Source: Arthrobacter sp. Y81 (lineage in GTDB: Bacteria > Actinomycetota > Actinomycetes > Actinomycetales > Micrococcaceae). Taken from it: 64,000 nucleotides of DNA. Below the pieces are notes generated by a model that did no database searches, was not told the DNA's origin, and worked only from the letters and a program-made list of their open reading frames with translations. The translations under genes were made by a program, and so were the position numbers. The DNA lies in NCBI RefSeq assembly GCF_002929335.1, contig NZ_PJIL01000011.1, positions 1-64,000 on the forward strand. Direction: 5' to 3'. Position 1 is the stretch's first letter, and each line of letters opens with the position of its first letter. Shown here piece after piece: positions 24,373 through 35,100 of the stretch.

Positions 24373-25362
24373 ATGTTCAGTCCCGTTTCGCACGCCTCCC
24401 CTGCCGACAGCCCCGACGTCATCGTCGTCGGCGAGGCGCTGATCGACGTCGTCAGCCGTCCCGACGGCGATGTGGAGCACCCCGGCGGCTCGCCGGCCAA
24501 CGTCGCCTACGGGCTCGCTCGGCTGGGAGTCAGCACGGGGTTGCTGACGGCAATCGGCGACGACGCCCGCGGGGCGGCGATCGAAGCCCACCTGTCCGGC
24601 GCCGGAGTCGTGCTGCTGCCGGGGGCCCGTTCCCTCGAACGCACTGCCTCGGCAACGGCCACGATCGCCGCGGACGGCTCGGCCAGCTACGTCTTCGACA
24701 TCGACTGGCGGCTGGAGGCGCTGGCGCCGGCATTTTTCCCGAAGGTCCTGCACACCGGCTCGATCGCCACGTTCCTGGCGCCGGGCGCCGCCGCCGTCCG
24801 GACCCTGCTGGAGCAGGCACACCGGGACTGCATGGTCACCTACGACCCCAACATCAGGCCGGCGCTCCTCGGCAGCCACAGTGAAGCGAAGTCCCTGTTC
24901 GAGGAACTCGTCCCCCTGACCGACGTCGTCAAACTCAGCGACGAAGACGCCCGCTGGCTGTACCCGGGGCAGGATCTGGAGCAGACGGCGGAGAGGATCC
25001 TTGCCCTGGGCACCGGGCTTGCCGTCATAACGGCCGGAGCCGAAGGATCACTGCTCCGCGCGGCTGAGGGCAGTCTTCATATTCCGTCCGTGACCACGTC
25101 CGTGGCGGACACCATCGGCGCGGGCGACTCGTACATGGCCGCCCTGATCCTCGGGCTGCTGACCCGCGGCACCGCCGGGCTGGCCCCTTCCGTGCTCGAG
25201 GCCATCGGCCGGACAGCATCGGCGGCGGCCGCCATCACGGTCAGCCGGCCCGGCGCCAACCCGCCCACCCTCGACGAACTCCGGGCGGCCCAGGACGCGG
25301 CTGCCCAGGACCGGGCCGCCCATCACCGGGCGGATCAGGACGCGGCGGCCATCGGCGTGTAG
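24373..25362 (+). CDS. PfkB family carbohydrate kinase, probable fructokinase
   Basis: The product is 329 residues. The N-terminal PfkB motif is in GEALIDVVSRPDG and the GGSPANVAYGLARLG loop. The C-terminal motif DTIGAGDSYMAALI includes the catalytic Asp. It should phosphorylate fructose released from levan to fructose 6-phosphate in the cytoplasm. The tail after residue 295 is a low-complexity Ala/Asp/Arg/His stretch. The last 28 bases overlap the end of the convergent GH32 gene. Confidence 0.9.
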   Translation: MFSPVSHASPADSPDVIVVGEALIDVVSRPDGDVEHPGGSPANVAYGLARLGVSTGLLTAIGDDARGAAIEAHLSGAGVVLLPGARSLERTASATATIAADGSASYVFDIDWRLEALAPAFFPKVLHTGSIATFLAPGAAAVRTLLEQAHRDCMVTYDPNIRPALLGSHSEAKSLFEELVPLTDVVKLSDEDARWLYPGQDLEQTAERILALGTGLAVITAGAEGSLLRAAEGSLHIPSVTTSVADTIGAGDSYMAALILGLLTRGTAGLAPSVLEAIGRTASAAAAITVSRPGANPPTLDELRAAQDAAAQDRAAHHRADQDAAAIGV

Positions 25363-27293
25363 CTGAAGGACTTCAGCGTCAGTGTCCCGTCCTCGGTCAA
25401 TGCCTTCAGGCCCTTGGGAGCGCCCGCGGGAAACGCCAGCGACGTCAGGGTCTTCTCCCCGCCGTTGACGAACACCTCAACGGAGCTGTAGTCGACATAG
25501 ATTGTCAGCTGCACCCGGCCCTCGCGGGGAGCGGATTCCGCCCGCCGGACCGTGCCGTAATCGGGTGCGAGTCCGGCGGTTTCCTTGGCTGCACCGTCAC
25601 GGGAGACGAACGCGGTTTCCGAGTCGAAGTCATACCCCACTGTGGCGAAGACCCCGTTGTCGGCGAGCAGCTCCACTTTGGCCTCGGAGCCGTCGTCCCC
25701 GGCCGCGCGTTCGAGCGTGAGGTCAAGCCGGTACGCACCGCCGTCGGGCGCGGGCAGCTCAGCGGTACCGTCCGGAGTCAGTTTCCGGTCCTCCACAGTG
25801 ACCGTCCCGCCTTCCAGTGACTTCAACGCATTGGTGGGTGTGGAGACGAGCGTGGGCCTGCCGGAGACGGTCTTCAGCCGGATGTCCCTGACCACCGTAT
25901 CGGCGCCGCCGTGCCAGTCTTCCGTGGGCAGCTTTCGCGCATAGGCCCAGTTGTTCAGCCAGGCGATGGCGTGGCGGGAACCCATGCGCTGGCTTTCGGT
26001 GAGCCGCGGGTCGTCCCAGGTCACGGCGGCGTAGAAATCGGAGCCGTCGTCGAGCCACTGGTGCTTCTCTTCCGACGGCGTGAACCGTGTGCCGTCCCAG
26101 GCTCCGGTCCAGTAGGCCACGCCGGTGGACTTTCCCTCCTCGGCCCCGTTGGCGCTGGCGGCGAGCACCCATGTCCGCTTGGCCGGGTCGCCGTCGACGT
26201 CGAGCTGGAAGAGCTCGGGGCATTCAAGGACGCCCAGGCCTTCGCGCTCGAAGCCGGACAGGTAGCGCCATTCCTTCAGGTTGGAGGACGCGTACAGTCC
26301 GATCTTCCCGCCCTCCGCCAAGGCCATGACCCACTGGTTGTTGGCTTCATCGCGGATGATCTTCGGATCGCGCCAGTGCTGCTCCCCGGGGTTGTCCATC
26401 ACCGGGTTGCCGTCATAGGCCTTGAACGAATACCCCTTGTCGGTGGAATAGAACAGCGACTGCCGCTGCACTCCCTCGTCCTGCTGGGTCATAACGGCGA
26501 TGACCGCGTCCTTGCCGAACCCTGCGGAGTTCCCGTGGTCCACCACGGCGCTGCCCGTCTCGATGTCTCCAAGGCCGTTCTTGTACTTTTCGATGGCCAC
26601 CCCCTCGTCCTTCCAGTGCACCAGGTCGGTGCTGGTGAGGTGGTACCACTCGGTACCGTTCTCCCCGGGGTAACCGGAGTTGTAGAGGTAGTAGTAGTGC
26701 CACTGACCGTCCAGCCAGAAGGGCCGCTGGGGATCGTTCATCCAGTTTTCCCGGGGCGTGATGTGGTAGCTGGGCCGGTAGGCCGAGGCACCCTCCGGAC
26801 GCGCGAACGCCGATTCTGCCGGTGCGGGCACCTCCGGTCCGGCGCCAAGGTCGGCCAGCATGGCATCCACCGCTTCGGGAGTGATGCAGCCGGGCCGGGG
26901 AATGTCCCCGGAACCTGCCCGCACCACCTGGTCCCGCACGCTGGACCGCACATAGACGTCCTGGCCCAGCCGGGCGGCGGCCACCCAGCCGTCAGTGCAT
27001 TCGATGGTGCGGAGGTCGGAGACGCCGTCGGTCCGAAGCGGATGCGCCAGGCCCTCCAGGCTGCGGTCTCCCCCGGCCAGCCAGAAGGAGCCGTAACGGC
27101 CCTTTCCATCCTTGGCTTCCGACTGCGCCTTGGCGACGTCAGCCAGCGCTTGCTCGGCCGGGCCGCCCGGGTCCGGCCGAGACCCCAACCCCACCATCAG
27201 GGCCACCGCCACCAGCACCAAGGCAGCGGCAGCGGCCACCGCCACCCACAGGGCCCGTGGCGTGAGTTTGTTGGGAAGAAACCTGAGTGACAT
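25335..27293 (-). CDS. Membrane-anchored GH32 fructan hydrolase with an uncharacterised N-terminal domain
   Basis: The product is 652 residues from ATG 27293 (a GTG at 27299 is also in frame). One N-terminal membrane segment (about 15-37) has no clear cleavage site, so the enzyme is probably anchored outside the membrane. Residues 45-165 form a domain I do not recognise, with two Cys. The GH32 propeller starts at HITPRENWMNDPQRP, with the nucleophile Asp near 187. RDPK and the acid/base Glu in ECPELF follow, then a C-terminal beta-sandwich. It may finish digestion of levan or inulin pieces. It has no fructan-type operator of its own. Confidence 0.88.
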   Translation of the reverse strand: MSLRFLPNKLTPRALWVAVAAAAALVLVAVALMVGLGSRPDPGGPAEQALADVAKAQSEAKDGKGRYGSFWLAGGDRSLEGLAHPLRTDGVSDLRTIECTDGWVAAARLGQDVYVRSSVRDQVVRAGSGDIPRPGCITPEAVDAMLADLGAGPEVPAPAESAFARPEGASAYRPSYHITPRENWMNDPQRPFWLDGQWHYYYLYNSGYPGENGTEWYHLTSTDLVHWKDEGVAIEKYKNGLGDIETGSAVVDHGNSAGFGKDAVIAVMTQQDEGVQRQSLFYSTDKGYSFKAYDGNPVMDNPGEQHWRDPKIIRDEANNQWVMALAEGGKIGLYASSNLKEWRYLSGFEREGLGVLECPELFQLDVDGDPAKRTWVLAASANGAEEGKSTGVAYWTGAWDGTRFTPSEEKHQWLDDGSDFYAAVTWDDPRLTESQRMGSRHAIAWLNNWAYARKLPTEDWHGGADTVVRDIRLKTVSGRPTLVSTPTNALKSLEGGTVTVEDRKLTPDGTAELPAPDGGAYRLDLTLERAAGDDGSEAKVELLADNGVFATVGYDFDSETAFVSRDGAAKETAGLAPDYGTVRRAESAPREGRVQLTIYVDYSSVEVFVNGGEKTLTSLAFPAGAPKGLKALTEDGTLTLKSFSYTPMAAAS

Positions 27294-27317
27294 GTCCACC
27301 GATCATCGTGATGCACA

Positions 27318-27353
27318 AACGCCGGCGCCGGGTTTAAAGCCGGCGCCGGCGTT
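27318..27353 (-). terminator. Terminator hairpin after the DMP19-like gene
   Basis: A 14-bp perfect GC-rich stem (27318-27331 with 27340-27353) has an AT-rich 8-base loop. It lies after the stop of the 27439-28398 gene and 25 bases before the GH32 start. Confidence 0.7.
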
Positions 27354-27438
27354 CCGCATTCTGGTCTGATTTCACTCAATTTTACAGGGGATGCACCCCG
27401 GTGTTCCCGCTGCGGTCGCCGCAGCCCGGCGGAGGGAC

Positions 27439-28398
27439 CTACGCGTCAGCCTCTTCGAACTCAACCGCCGCAACAATTTCCTTGGTCGAGGGGCTGATCA
27501 TGTAAGCCTCATCGTCATCTTCCACCATGATGAAATCACCGTGGTCCGTGGTGAAGTGCCAGGCCAGGACAGTCTCGCCGTTGTGCTCGTAGTTGGGATC
27601 GCCCATGGTGATTTTCTGCAGCTCGTGGCCGGCGACGTCGCACAGTTCGCGGATGATCAGTTCGAACTCCGGCGCATTCTCGAGGGCCTCTTCCGCCGCC
27701 TCGGCCTGGCGTTCGGCCAGGTTGGGGATCTGCGCCACGCGCTCTGCGATGTGCAGCTCCAGCTGCTCGTCGGCCAGCACCAGCAGGCCTTCCTGGCTGC
27801 GGAGCCATGCGGCGTTCAGCGCAAGGATGTCCTCGGTCTCCAGCAGCGACTCGAAGTCGTCGTCGAGCCCCTCGAGTTCCCGCACTGCCTCGGCAGACCG
27901 GGCCGCCTCCGCAGTGGCGCTCCCGCCGTCGCCGTCGCTCCCGCCGTCGTCGTCGGTGCCGTCGGCGTCGTCGGTGCTGTCGCCGCCGCCGTCGACGTCG
28001 TCAAAATGCTCAGTGTCCCCGTCTGTATCCCCATCCAAGTACGCGTCGGCGTCGTCTTCGGAGAGGGCATCAAAAGCCGCGGCCGTGCGGTTGAACAGCG
28101 CCAGGTGGGCGGTGGCGCCCATGCCTTCCAGGCCTTCGCGGACGTAGGCGTCGATCTCTTCGCGCTCCGGCACGGTGAAGACGTACTGCGCGAAGCCGCC
28201 GGCCAGCGCCTGGGTGAGGTAGAAGTCAACGTAGTAGCTGCGCAGGGCGTTCGGCGCAATTTCCGGGGCGTCGAGCAGTTCCGCGTACATGGCGTTGACC
28301 ACCGTCACGTTGGAATCAACAACGTCCTCGTTGGCCGCCGCGGCGCTATCGATTGTCAGGACAACGGGGTGCTTGCTGGCGGGCTGACCGGTGCTCAT
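27439..28398 (-). CDS. DMP19/DUF4375-like protein with an acidic insert
   Basis: The product is 319 residues with no signal peptide. The N-terminal part has the DMP19 pattern (YYVDFYLTQALAGGFAQYVF, then REGLEGMGATAHLALF). A stretch of Asp/Gly/Ser (about 119-160) is highly acidic and probably disordered. The C-terminal part has HITMGDPNY-like and WHFTTDHGDFIMVEDDDEAYMI phrases. DMP19 proteins are often thought of as DNA mimics, but a role here is not shown. GAGG precedes the ATG by eight bases. It is divergent from a SWIM/SNF2 helicase gene, with 177 bases between. Confidence 0.7.
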   Translation of the reverse strand: MSTGQPASKHPVVLTIDSAAAANEDVVDSNVTVVNAMYAELLDAPEIAPNALRSYYVDFYLTQALAGGFAQYVFTVPEREEIDAYVREGLEGMGATAHLALFNRTAAAFDALSEDDADAYLDGDTDGDTEHFDDVDGGGDSTDDADGTDDDGGSDGDGGSATAEAARSAEAVRELEGLDDDFESLLETEDILALNAAWLRSQEGLLVLADEQLELHIAERVAQIPNLAERQAEAAEEALENAPEFELIIRELCDVAGHELQKITMGDPNYEHNGETVLAWHFTTDHGDFIMVEDDDEAYMISPSTKEIVAAVEFEEADA

Positions 28399-28575
28399 GG
28401 GAAATCCTCACTGCTGAAAGCGGGTGGTGCTCAGGACCCTTTCACGCTATGCCGCGGACCGGTCCGCGGGTTGAGGAGGAGTTGAACGTTGGGCGAAGTT
28501 TCAGGGCCTGTCCCGGCTCGGTAAGATGGATCAGATAACCTGCAGATTTTTGACCTGCTGAAAGTAGCGCGCACC

Positions 28576-31500
28576 ATGCCATCCCAACCGGACGAGAGTG
28601 CGGCACTGGCAATACAGACCCCCGCGATCAACGACCGCTCCCTCGCGGCCGGACTCGCCTACGCCATGGGCAGCCGGGTCTCGGGGATTTCCTTCGATGC
28701 CGCCACCGGCCTGATGCTCGGCAAGGTCCGCGGCGGTTCGGACGCGCCCTATTCGACCACTGCGAAGCTGGTCCGGAAGGCGGGCGGCTGGAGCTGCACC
28801 GTGGGCGTCTGCAGCTGCCCCGTGCGGAAGGACTGCAAGCACGTGGCCGCGCTGCTGTTCGCCGCGGAGGACAATCCGGCCACCCGCGTCCAGCTGCTTG
28901 CCCCGGCCGAGGCCACCCGGTTGGCCCGTGAGCCGCTCGCGCAGGAGATGCCGGACTGGGAGCAGGCACTAGGCCCGCTCATTGCCCGGCCGGGAATCAC
29001 CCAGTCCACCAACGGCATCCCGCTGGCCCTGCAGTTCGACATCGAAGAGCCTGCCCCGCACTTCTCCTACACGGGCCGGCGTGATCCGCTCCGCAGCGTG
29101 CGCCAGCTCAAGGCGCGCCCCGTGATCATGGGCGCCAAGGGGAAGTGGATCCGCGGCGACGTCTCTTGGAACACGCTCAGCTACCTCAACTACCGGCGCG
29201 AATGCAACGAGTCGCACGTGGAGTGGATGCAGGAATTCCTGGCGTCCCACACCGCCCTCGCCAACCGCCAGCACAATTCCACCGCGCCCTGGCTGGGACT
29301 GAACACCTACGCCGGAAAGAACTTCTGGAGCCTGCTCGCCCAGGCGCGGAAGATCGGCGTCGCGCTGGTGCACGCCAGCGGCCAGGAACCCGTACGGTTC
29401 GTGGAGGACCCTGCCGCCGTCGGGCTTAATCTGACCCGGTTCGGCGCTTCCGGCGGGGATGAAGCCGGCGCCGTCCCAAACGGGAAAACGCCCGACGACG
29501 GCGGGCTGACGCTCGCGCCCACCATCACCGTTGAGGGGGAAGTGGTTGATCCGGCGTCTGTGGGGACCATCGGCCGCCCTGCGCACGGGATCTTCCTGAC
29601 GTCCGGAGGGGACGCCCTTCCGGGCGTGGGCACCGGATCGATCATCACGCTGGCTCCCCTGGAGAGCGGCCTCAGCGAGGAACTCCTGACGTTCGTCACG
29701 GCCGGCAGCGCCCTGCACATTCCGGCCCAGGACGAGACCCGCTTCCTCACCGGTTTCTACCCCAAGCTCAAGCAGGCCGCCCGGGTCACGGCCTCGGACG
29801 AGTCCGTGGAGCTGCCCACGCTGGCCGTTCCCACGTTGTCCCTGCTGGCAAACTACGGCACCGACCACAAGGTGCGCCTGCACTGGGAATGGCACTACAA
29901 GTCCGGGAACCTGGTCACGGCGCAGCCCCTGTGGCGCCACCCGGGCGACCACGGCTACCGGGACGACCCCACCGAAGCCCGCATCCTCGAGTCCGTGGGC
30001 CAGCCCTGGGAAGTTGTACCCAAGCTGGGCGAATCCGCCACGGGCGGCTGGGGCACCCCGCGGCTGGCGGCGTCCGCAGAGCTGAGCGGGCTGGATACCC
30101 TGGCCTTTACCGAGGAAGTGCTGCCGCGGCTCCGCAACACCCCGGACGTCGTGGTGGACACCGCGGGCGACATAGCCGACTACCGCGAGGCCGAGGAAGC
30201 CCCCATTGTGGCCATCTCCACCAAGGCCACGGACAGCCGCGACTGGTTCGACCTGGGCATTGTGATCACCCTTGAGGGCCAGCCGGTGTCCTTCGCCGCG
30301 CTGTTCTCCGCGCTGGCGGCCGGTGAAACCCGGATGCTCCTGCCCAGCGGCGCGTACTTCTCCCTGGACCTGCCCGAACTGCATCAGCTGCGCGCCCTCA
30401 TTGACGAAGCCCGTTCACTACAGGACAACAAGGATGCACCCCTGCAGATCAGCCGGTTCCAGGCCGGCCTCTGGGACGAGCTGGCGCACCTGGGCATTGT
30501 GGACGAGCAGGCCGCCGCCTGGCGCGAAGCCGTGGGCGGGCTGCTCGAGGGCGGCATCAAAGGGCTGCCCCTGCCGGCAACGCTGAATGCCGAGCTGCGC
30601 CCGTACCAGCTGGAGGGTTTCAACTGGCTGAGCTTCCTCTACCGGCACGGGCTCGGCGGGGTGCTGGCTGACGACATGGGCCTGGGCAAGACCGTCCAGG
30701 CGCTGGCGCTGATCTGCGCGGCGAAGGAAGCAACCCGGGTTCCGGAGGGCACCGTTGCTGACGGGACGCAGGCTTCCGACGGCGCCGTACCGAGTGCGGC
30801 CGCCGTACCGGGCTCCGCACCTTTTCTGGTCGTGGCCCCCACCAGCGTGGTGGGCAACTGGGAAGCTGAAACCGCAAGGTTCGCTCCCGGCCTCACCGTC
30901 CGGGCCATCGGCGAGACGTTTGCGAAGAACGGCGTGGACCCGGCCGAGGCCATGGCCGGCGCGGACATCGTGATCACGTCCTACGCCCTGTTCCGGATCG
31001 ACTACGAGGCGTACGCGTCCCGCGAATGGGCGGCCCTGGTGCTGGACGAGGCCCAGTTCGTGAAGAACCACCAGTCCAAGGCCTACCAGTGCGCGCGGAA
31101 GCTGCCGGCGGCGTTCAAGCTGGCCATCACCGGCACGCCGCTGGAAAACAACCTGATGGAATTCTGGGCCCTCACCTCGATTGTGGCGCCGGGCCTGTTC
31201 GCGAGCCCCAAGCGGTTCGCCGAGTACTACCAGAAGCCGGTGGAAAAGAACGGCGACAAGGGGCAGCTGGACAAGCTCCGCCGTCGGGTCCGTCCGCTCA
31301 TGATGCGCCGCACCAAGGAGCAGGTCATCCACGACCTGCCGCCGAAGCAGGAGCAGATCCTCGAGGTGGTGTTGAACCCGCGGCACCAGAAGGTGTACCA
31401 GACCCACCTGCAGCGGGAGCGCCAGAAGATCCTGGGCCTCATCGACGACGTCAACAAGAACCGCTTCACCATCTTCCAGTCGCTGACGCTGCTGCGCCAG

Positions 31501-32055
31501 CTCAGCCTGGACGCATCCCTGGTGGATCCTTCCCTGTCCGGGGTCCGGTCCAGCAAGCTGGACGTGCTGTTCGAGCAGCTGGAGGACCTTGTGGCCGAGG
31601 GGCACCGGGCACTGATCTTCAGCCAGTTCACCGGGTTCCTGGGCAAGGTCCGTGAGCGGCTGGTCGAGGAGAAGATCGAGTTCTGCTACCTCGACGGCGG
31701 CACCCGCAACCGTACCGATGTGGTGAACGAGTTCAAGAACGGCTCCGCCCCCGTGTTCCTGATCAGCCTCAAGGCCGGCGGCTTCGGCCTGAACCTGACG
31801 GAGGCGGACTACGTGTTCCTGCTGGACCCGTGGTGGAACCCGGCCTCCGAGGCGCAGGCCGTGGACCGCACCCACCGGATCGGGCAGGCACGGAATGTGA
31901 TGGTCTACCGCCTGGTTGCCAAGGACACCATCGAGGAAAAGGTCATGGCCCTGAAGGCGAAGAAGTCGCAGCTGTTTGCGGACGTGATGGAGGGCGATGC
32001 GCTCTCCGGCGGTTCCCTGACGGCTGAGGACCTGGCCGGCCTGTTCAACGACTGA
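28576..32055 (+). CDS. SNF2-family DEAD/DEAH helicase with SWIM zinc finger
   Basis: The product is 1159 residues. A SWIM zinc finger lies at 72-95 (Cys79-Ser-Cys81 and Cys87-Lys-His89). A long linker domain (about 150-650) is of the bacterial SNF2-associated type. The ATPase core follows: motif I DDMGLGKT near 698, motif II DEAQ near 824, SO-like ITGTPLENNL, and the C-terminal lobe with RTHRIGQ motif VI near 1100. Such proteins translocate on or remodel nucleoprotein; no fixed role is known in this lineage. A poor ribosome site precedes the ATG. Confidence 0.92.
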   Translation: MPSQPDESAALAIQTPAINDRSLAAGLAYAMGSRVSGISFDAATGLMLGKVRGGSDAPYSTTAKLVRKAGGWSCTVGVCSCPVRKDCKHVAALLFAAEDNPATRVQLLAPAEATRLAREPLAQEMPDWEQALGPLIARPGITQSTNGIPLALQFDIEEPAPHFSYTGRRDPLRSVRQLKARPVIMGAKGKWIRGDVSWNTLSYLNYRRECNESHVEWMQEFLASHTALANRQHNSTAPWLGLNTYAGKNFWSLLAQARKIGVALVHASGQEPVRFVEDPAAVGLNLTRFGASGGDEAGAVPNGKTPDDGGLTLAPTITVEGEVVDPASVGTIGRPAHGIFLTSGGDALPGVGTGSIITLAPLESGLSEELLTFVTAGSALHIPAQDETRFLTGFYPKLKQAARVTASDESVELPTLAVPTLSLLANYGTDHKVRLHWEWHYKSGNLVTAQPLWRHPGDHGYRDDPTEARILESVGQPWEVVPKLGESATGGWGTPRLAASAELSGLDTLAFTEEVLPRLRNTPDVVVDTAGDIADYREAEEAPIVAISTKATDSRDWFDLGIVITLEGQPVSFAALFSALAAGETRMLLPSGAYFSLDLPELHQLRALIDEARSLQDNKDAPLQISRFQAGLWDELAHLGIVDEQAAAWREAVGGLLEGGIKGLPLPATLNAELRPYQLEGFNWLSFLYRHGLGGVLADDMGLGKTVQALALICAAKEATRVPEGTVADGTQASDGAVPSAAAVPGSAPFLVVAPTSVVGNWEAETARFAPGLTVRAIGETFAKNGVDPAEAMAGADIVITSYALFRIDYEAYASREWAALVLDEAQFVKNHQSKAYQCARKLPAAFKLAITGTPLENNLMEFWALTSIVAPGLFASPKRFAEYYQKPVEKNGDKGQLDKLRRRVRPLMMRRTKEQVIHDLPPKQEQILEVVLNPRHQKVYQTHLQRERQKILGLIDDVNKNRFTIFQSLTLLRQLSLDASLVDPSLSGVRSSKLDVLFEQLEDLVAEGHRALIFSQFTGFLGKVRERLVEEKIEFCYLDGGTRNRTDVVNEFKNGSAPVFLISLKAGGFGLNLTEADYVFLLDPWWNPASEAQAVDRTHRIGQARNVMVYRLVAKDTIEEKVMALKAKKSQLFADVMEGDALSGGSLTAEDLAGLFND

Positions 32056-32066
32056 GGGTTTGACTG

Positions 32067-32085
32067 CCGGCGTTTTCAACGCCGG
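32067..32085. terminator. Short terminator-like hairpin
   Basis: An 8-bp perfect stem (32067-32074 with 32078-32085) with a 3-base loop lies between the convergent helicase and membrane-protein genes. Confidence 0.55.
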
Positions 32086-32089
32086 ACGG

Positions 32090-32488
32090 TCAGCCCATTG
32101 CGGGCGCGAGGGACCGTCCGGACGACAGCTGCTTCCGGGCCCAGCGGGCGAGTTTCGTGCCCTTGCCCTTCCACCAGTTGTCCTCGTCCTTGTCGTGGTG
32201 CAGGCGGAAGACGATCATCACCATGACGAAGACGCCCATGGCAACGTCCATCCAGGACCAGAAGACGGCGTCAACCAGCACGCTGATGCCCATGACCAGG
32301 ACGGACGGCACGGCCAGTGTGCGGAAAATGGTACTGGCCACGTAGCGCCGGTGCGACCTGGGCACGGACAGGGCTCGCACCATGTCAAAACAGAGGCACA
32401 CCACCACCATGGCCTGGCCGAGGGACAGCAGGACCTGCCCGGACATCGAGCCCGCGAACATGGCAACTGATTCCATTCCCGCGCTCAT
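32090..32488 (-). CDS. Small membrane protein of unknown function
   Basis: The product is 132 residues from ATG 32488, with three hydrophobic segments (about 8-30, 42-62 and 68-90) and a basic/Trp-rich C-terminal tail (NWWKGKGTKLARWARKQL). The frame runs upstream to 32605, but that part is polar, Cys-rich and unlike a protein start. A second ATG at 32476 is also possible. It is convergent with the helicase gene. No family is recognised. Confidence 0.65.
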   Translation of the reverse strand: MSAGMESVAMFAGSMSGQVLLSLGQAMVVVCLCFDMVRALSVPRSHRRYVASTIFRTLAVPSVLVMGISVLVDAVFWSWMDVAMGVFVMVMIVFRLHHDKDEDNWWKGKGTKLARWARKQLSSGRSLAPAMG

Positions 32489-32720
32489 CGGACGCCGCCA
32501 ATTTGGGCAGGGCGCGGAACTGACACATCGGGACTGCAGAGAACACGCATAAGGAAAACCCCCAGAGAGACCAGAATCAAGCTGTGAGACCCAGCTGTGC
32601 TCCATTCAAGCGGCTGCCGCTCCGGTCCGTCACGAGTAGCGTGTACTCTATTCTGCCTGTCCGGGCGCCGGGGAGCCCTCCCGGGTACTCAGTCCGGCGC
32701 CCGCACCACCGAGGAGCACT

Positions 32721-33656
32721 ATGAACAGCCAGCCGAACGCCCAAAGGATCCTGGTTGTCGGTGCCGGCGCCACCGGCGGATACTTCGGCGCGCGCCTGGC
32801 GCAGGCCGGCCGGGACGTGACCTTCCTGGTCCGCGAGGGGCGGTCCGCCACCCTGCGCCGGCGCGGTCTGCGCATCACTGGCCTGGGACAAGAGGACGTC
32901 ATCGAACCTGCGCTTGTCACCGCGGCGGACCTCAACAGCCCCTACGATCTGGTGCTGGTTACAGTGAAAGCCTCAGCCCTCCCCCGGGCACTGGCCGACG
33001 TGGCACCGGCGGTGGGGCCGGAGACAGTGATTATTCCGTTCCTCAACGGCCTGGCCCACATGGACACGCTGGTCGCTGCATTCGGCACCGATCGGGTCCT
33101 GGGCGGGATCGTCAAGGTGGTCACTACCGTCACTGACGACGGCGACATCCTGCAGATGAATCCGCTGGCGACACTCACGGTCGGGGAACAGCACGGCCCG
33201 CCGAGTGACCGCGTCCTGCAGGCGGTGGAGCTCTTCACCGTGCCCGGGTTCAAGGCCTCGGCCACAGCGGATGCCTTGGCATCCATGTGGCACAAATGGG
33301 TATTCATCGTCTCTGCCGGCACCGTGACCTGCCTGATGCGGGGACCGGTGGGCGCCATCGTCGCAGTGCCCGGCGGCAAGGAGTTCGTGCACTCCGTCCT
33401 GGCCGAAGCCGGTGCCGTCGCGGCCGCGGCCGGCTATCCGGTACCGGAGCATGAAACGGAGCAGTCCTTGAGCATGCTTACGCAGCCGGGATCCACCTTC
33501 ACATCGTCCCTCTACCGCGACGTCGTTGCCGGCCTCCCCGGCGAGACGGAACACCTGCTGGGCGACTTCACCCGGCGGGCACGCCTCCTCGGGACCGGCA
33601 CGCCGCTGATCGACCTCGCCCTGATGCAACTCAGGGTCCACGCCGCAACCAGCTAG
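32721..33656 (+). CDS. Ketopantoate reductase family protein (ApbA/PanE)
   Basis: The product is 311 residues. The N-terminal dinucleotide-binding motif is VVGAGATGGYFGARLAQAG. The second half is the all-helical ApbA C-terminal domain (VFIVSAGTVTCLMRGPVGAI, then SMLTQPGSTFTSSLYRDV). The family reduces 2-dehydropantoate to pantoate with NADPH. As several paralogues in each genome act on other substrates and there is no pan operon here, I do not call it panE. GAGGAG lies before the ATG. It is convergent with the alpha/beta hydrolase. Confidence 0.87.
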   Translation: MNSQPNAQRILVVGAGATGGYFGARLAQAGRDVTFLVREGRSATLRRRGLRITGLGQEDVIEPALVTAADLNSPYDLVLVTVKASALPRALADVAPAVGPETVIIPFLNGLAHMDTLVAAFGTDRVLGGIVKVVTTVTDDGDILQMNPLATLTVGEQHGPPSDRVLQAVELFTVPGFKASATADALASMWHKWVFIVSAGTVTCLMRGPVGAIVAVPGGKEFVHSVLAEAGAVAAAAGYPVPEHETEQSLSMLTQPGSTFTSSLYRDVVAGLPGETEHLLGDFTRRARLLGTGTPLIDLALMQLRVHAATS

Positions 33657-33699
33657 CGTGCCGCTCCGGTAATGCAGCCTCGGGAAGGCTGAGGCGTTC

Positions 33700-35066
<1,367 letters not shown>

Positions 35067-35100
35067 GCCCGCCCTCTCCCTAAACCCTGCCCCCGAAACC

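Noticed and set aside
27294..27317. Possible fructan operator before the second GH32 gene (ATCATCGTGAT)
   Set aside because: Only a short symmetric core that does not match GACAACGTTGTC; too weak to call.
27840..28040. GTCGTCGTCGG-type short repeats
   Set aside because: They encode the Asp-rich stretch of the DMP19-like protein and are not a CRISPR array or an intergenic repeat.
30418..32079. 553-codon open frame antisense to the SNF2 gene
   Set aside because: Composition is Leu/Val/Gln/Arg-rich without any fold pattern; the sense frame carries all helicase motifs.
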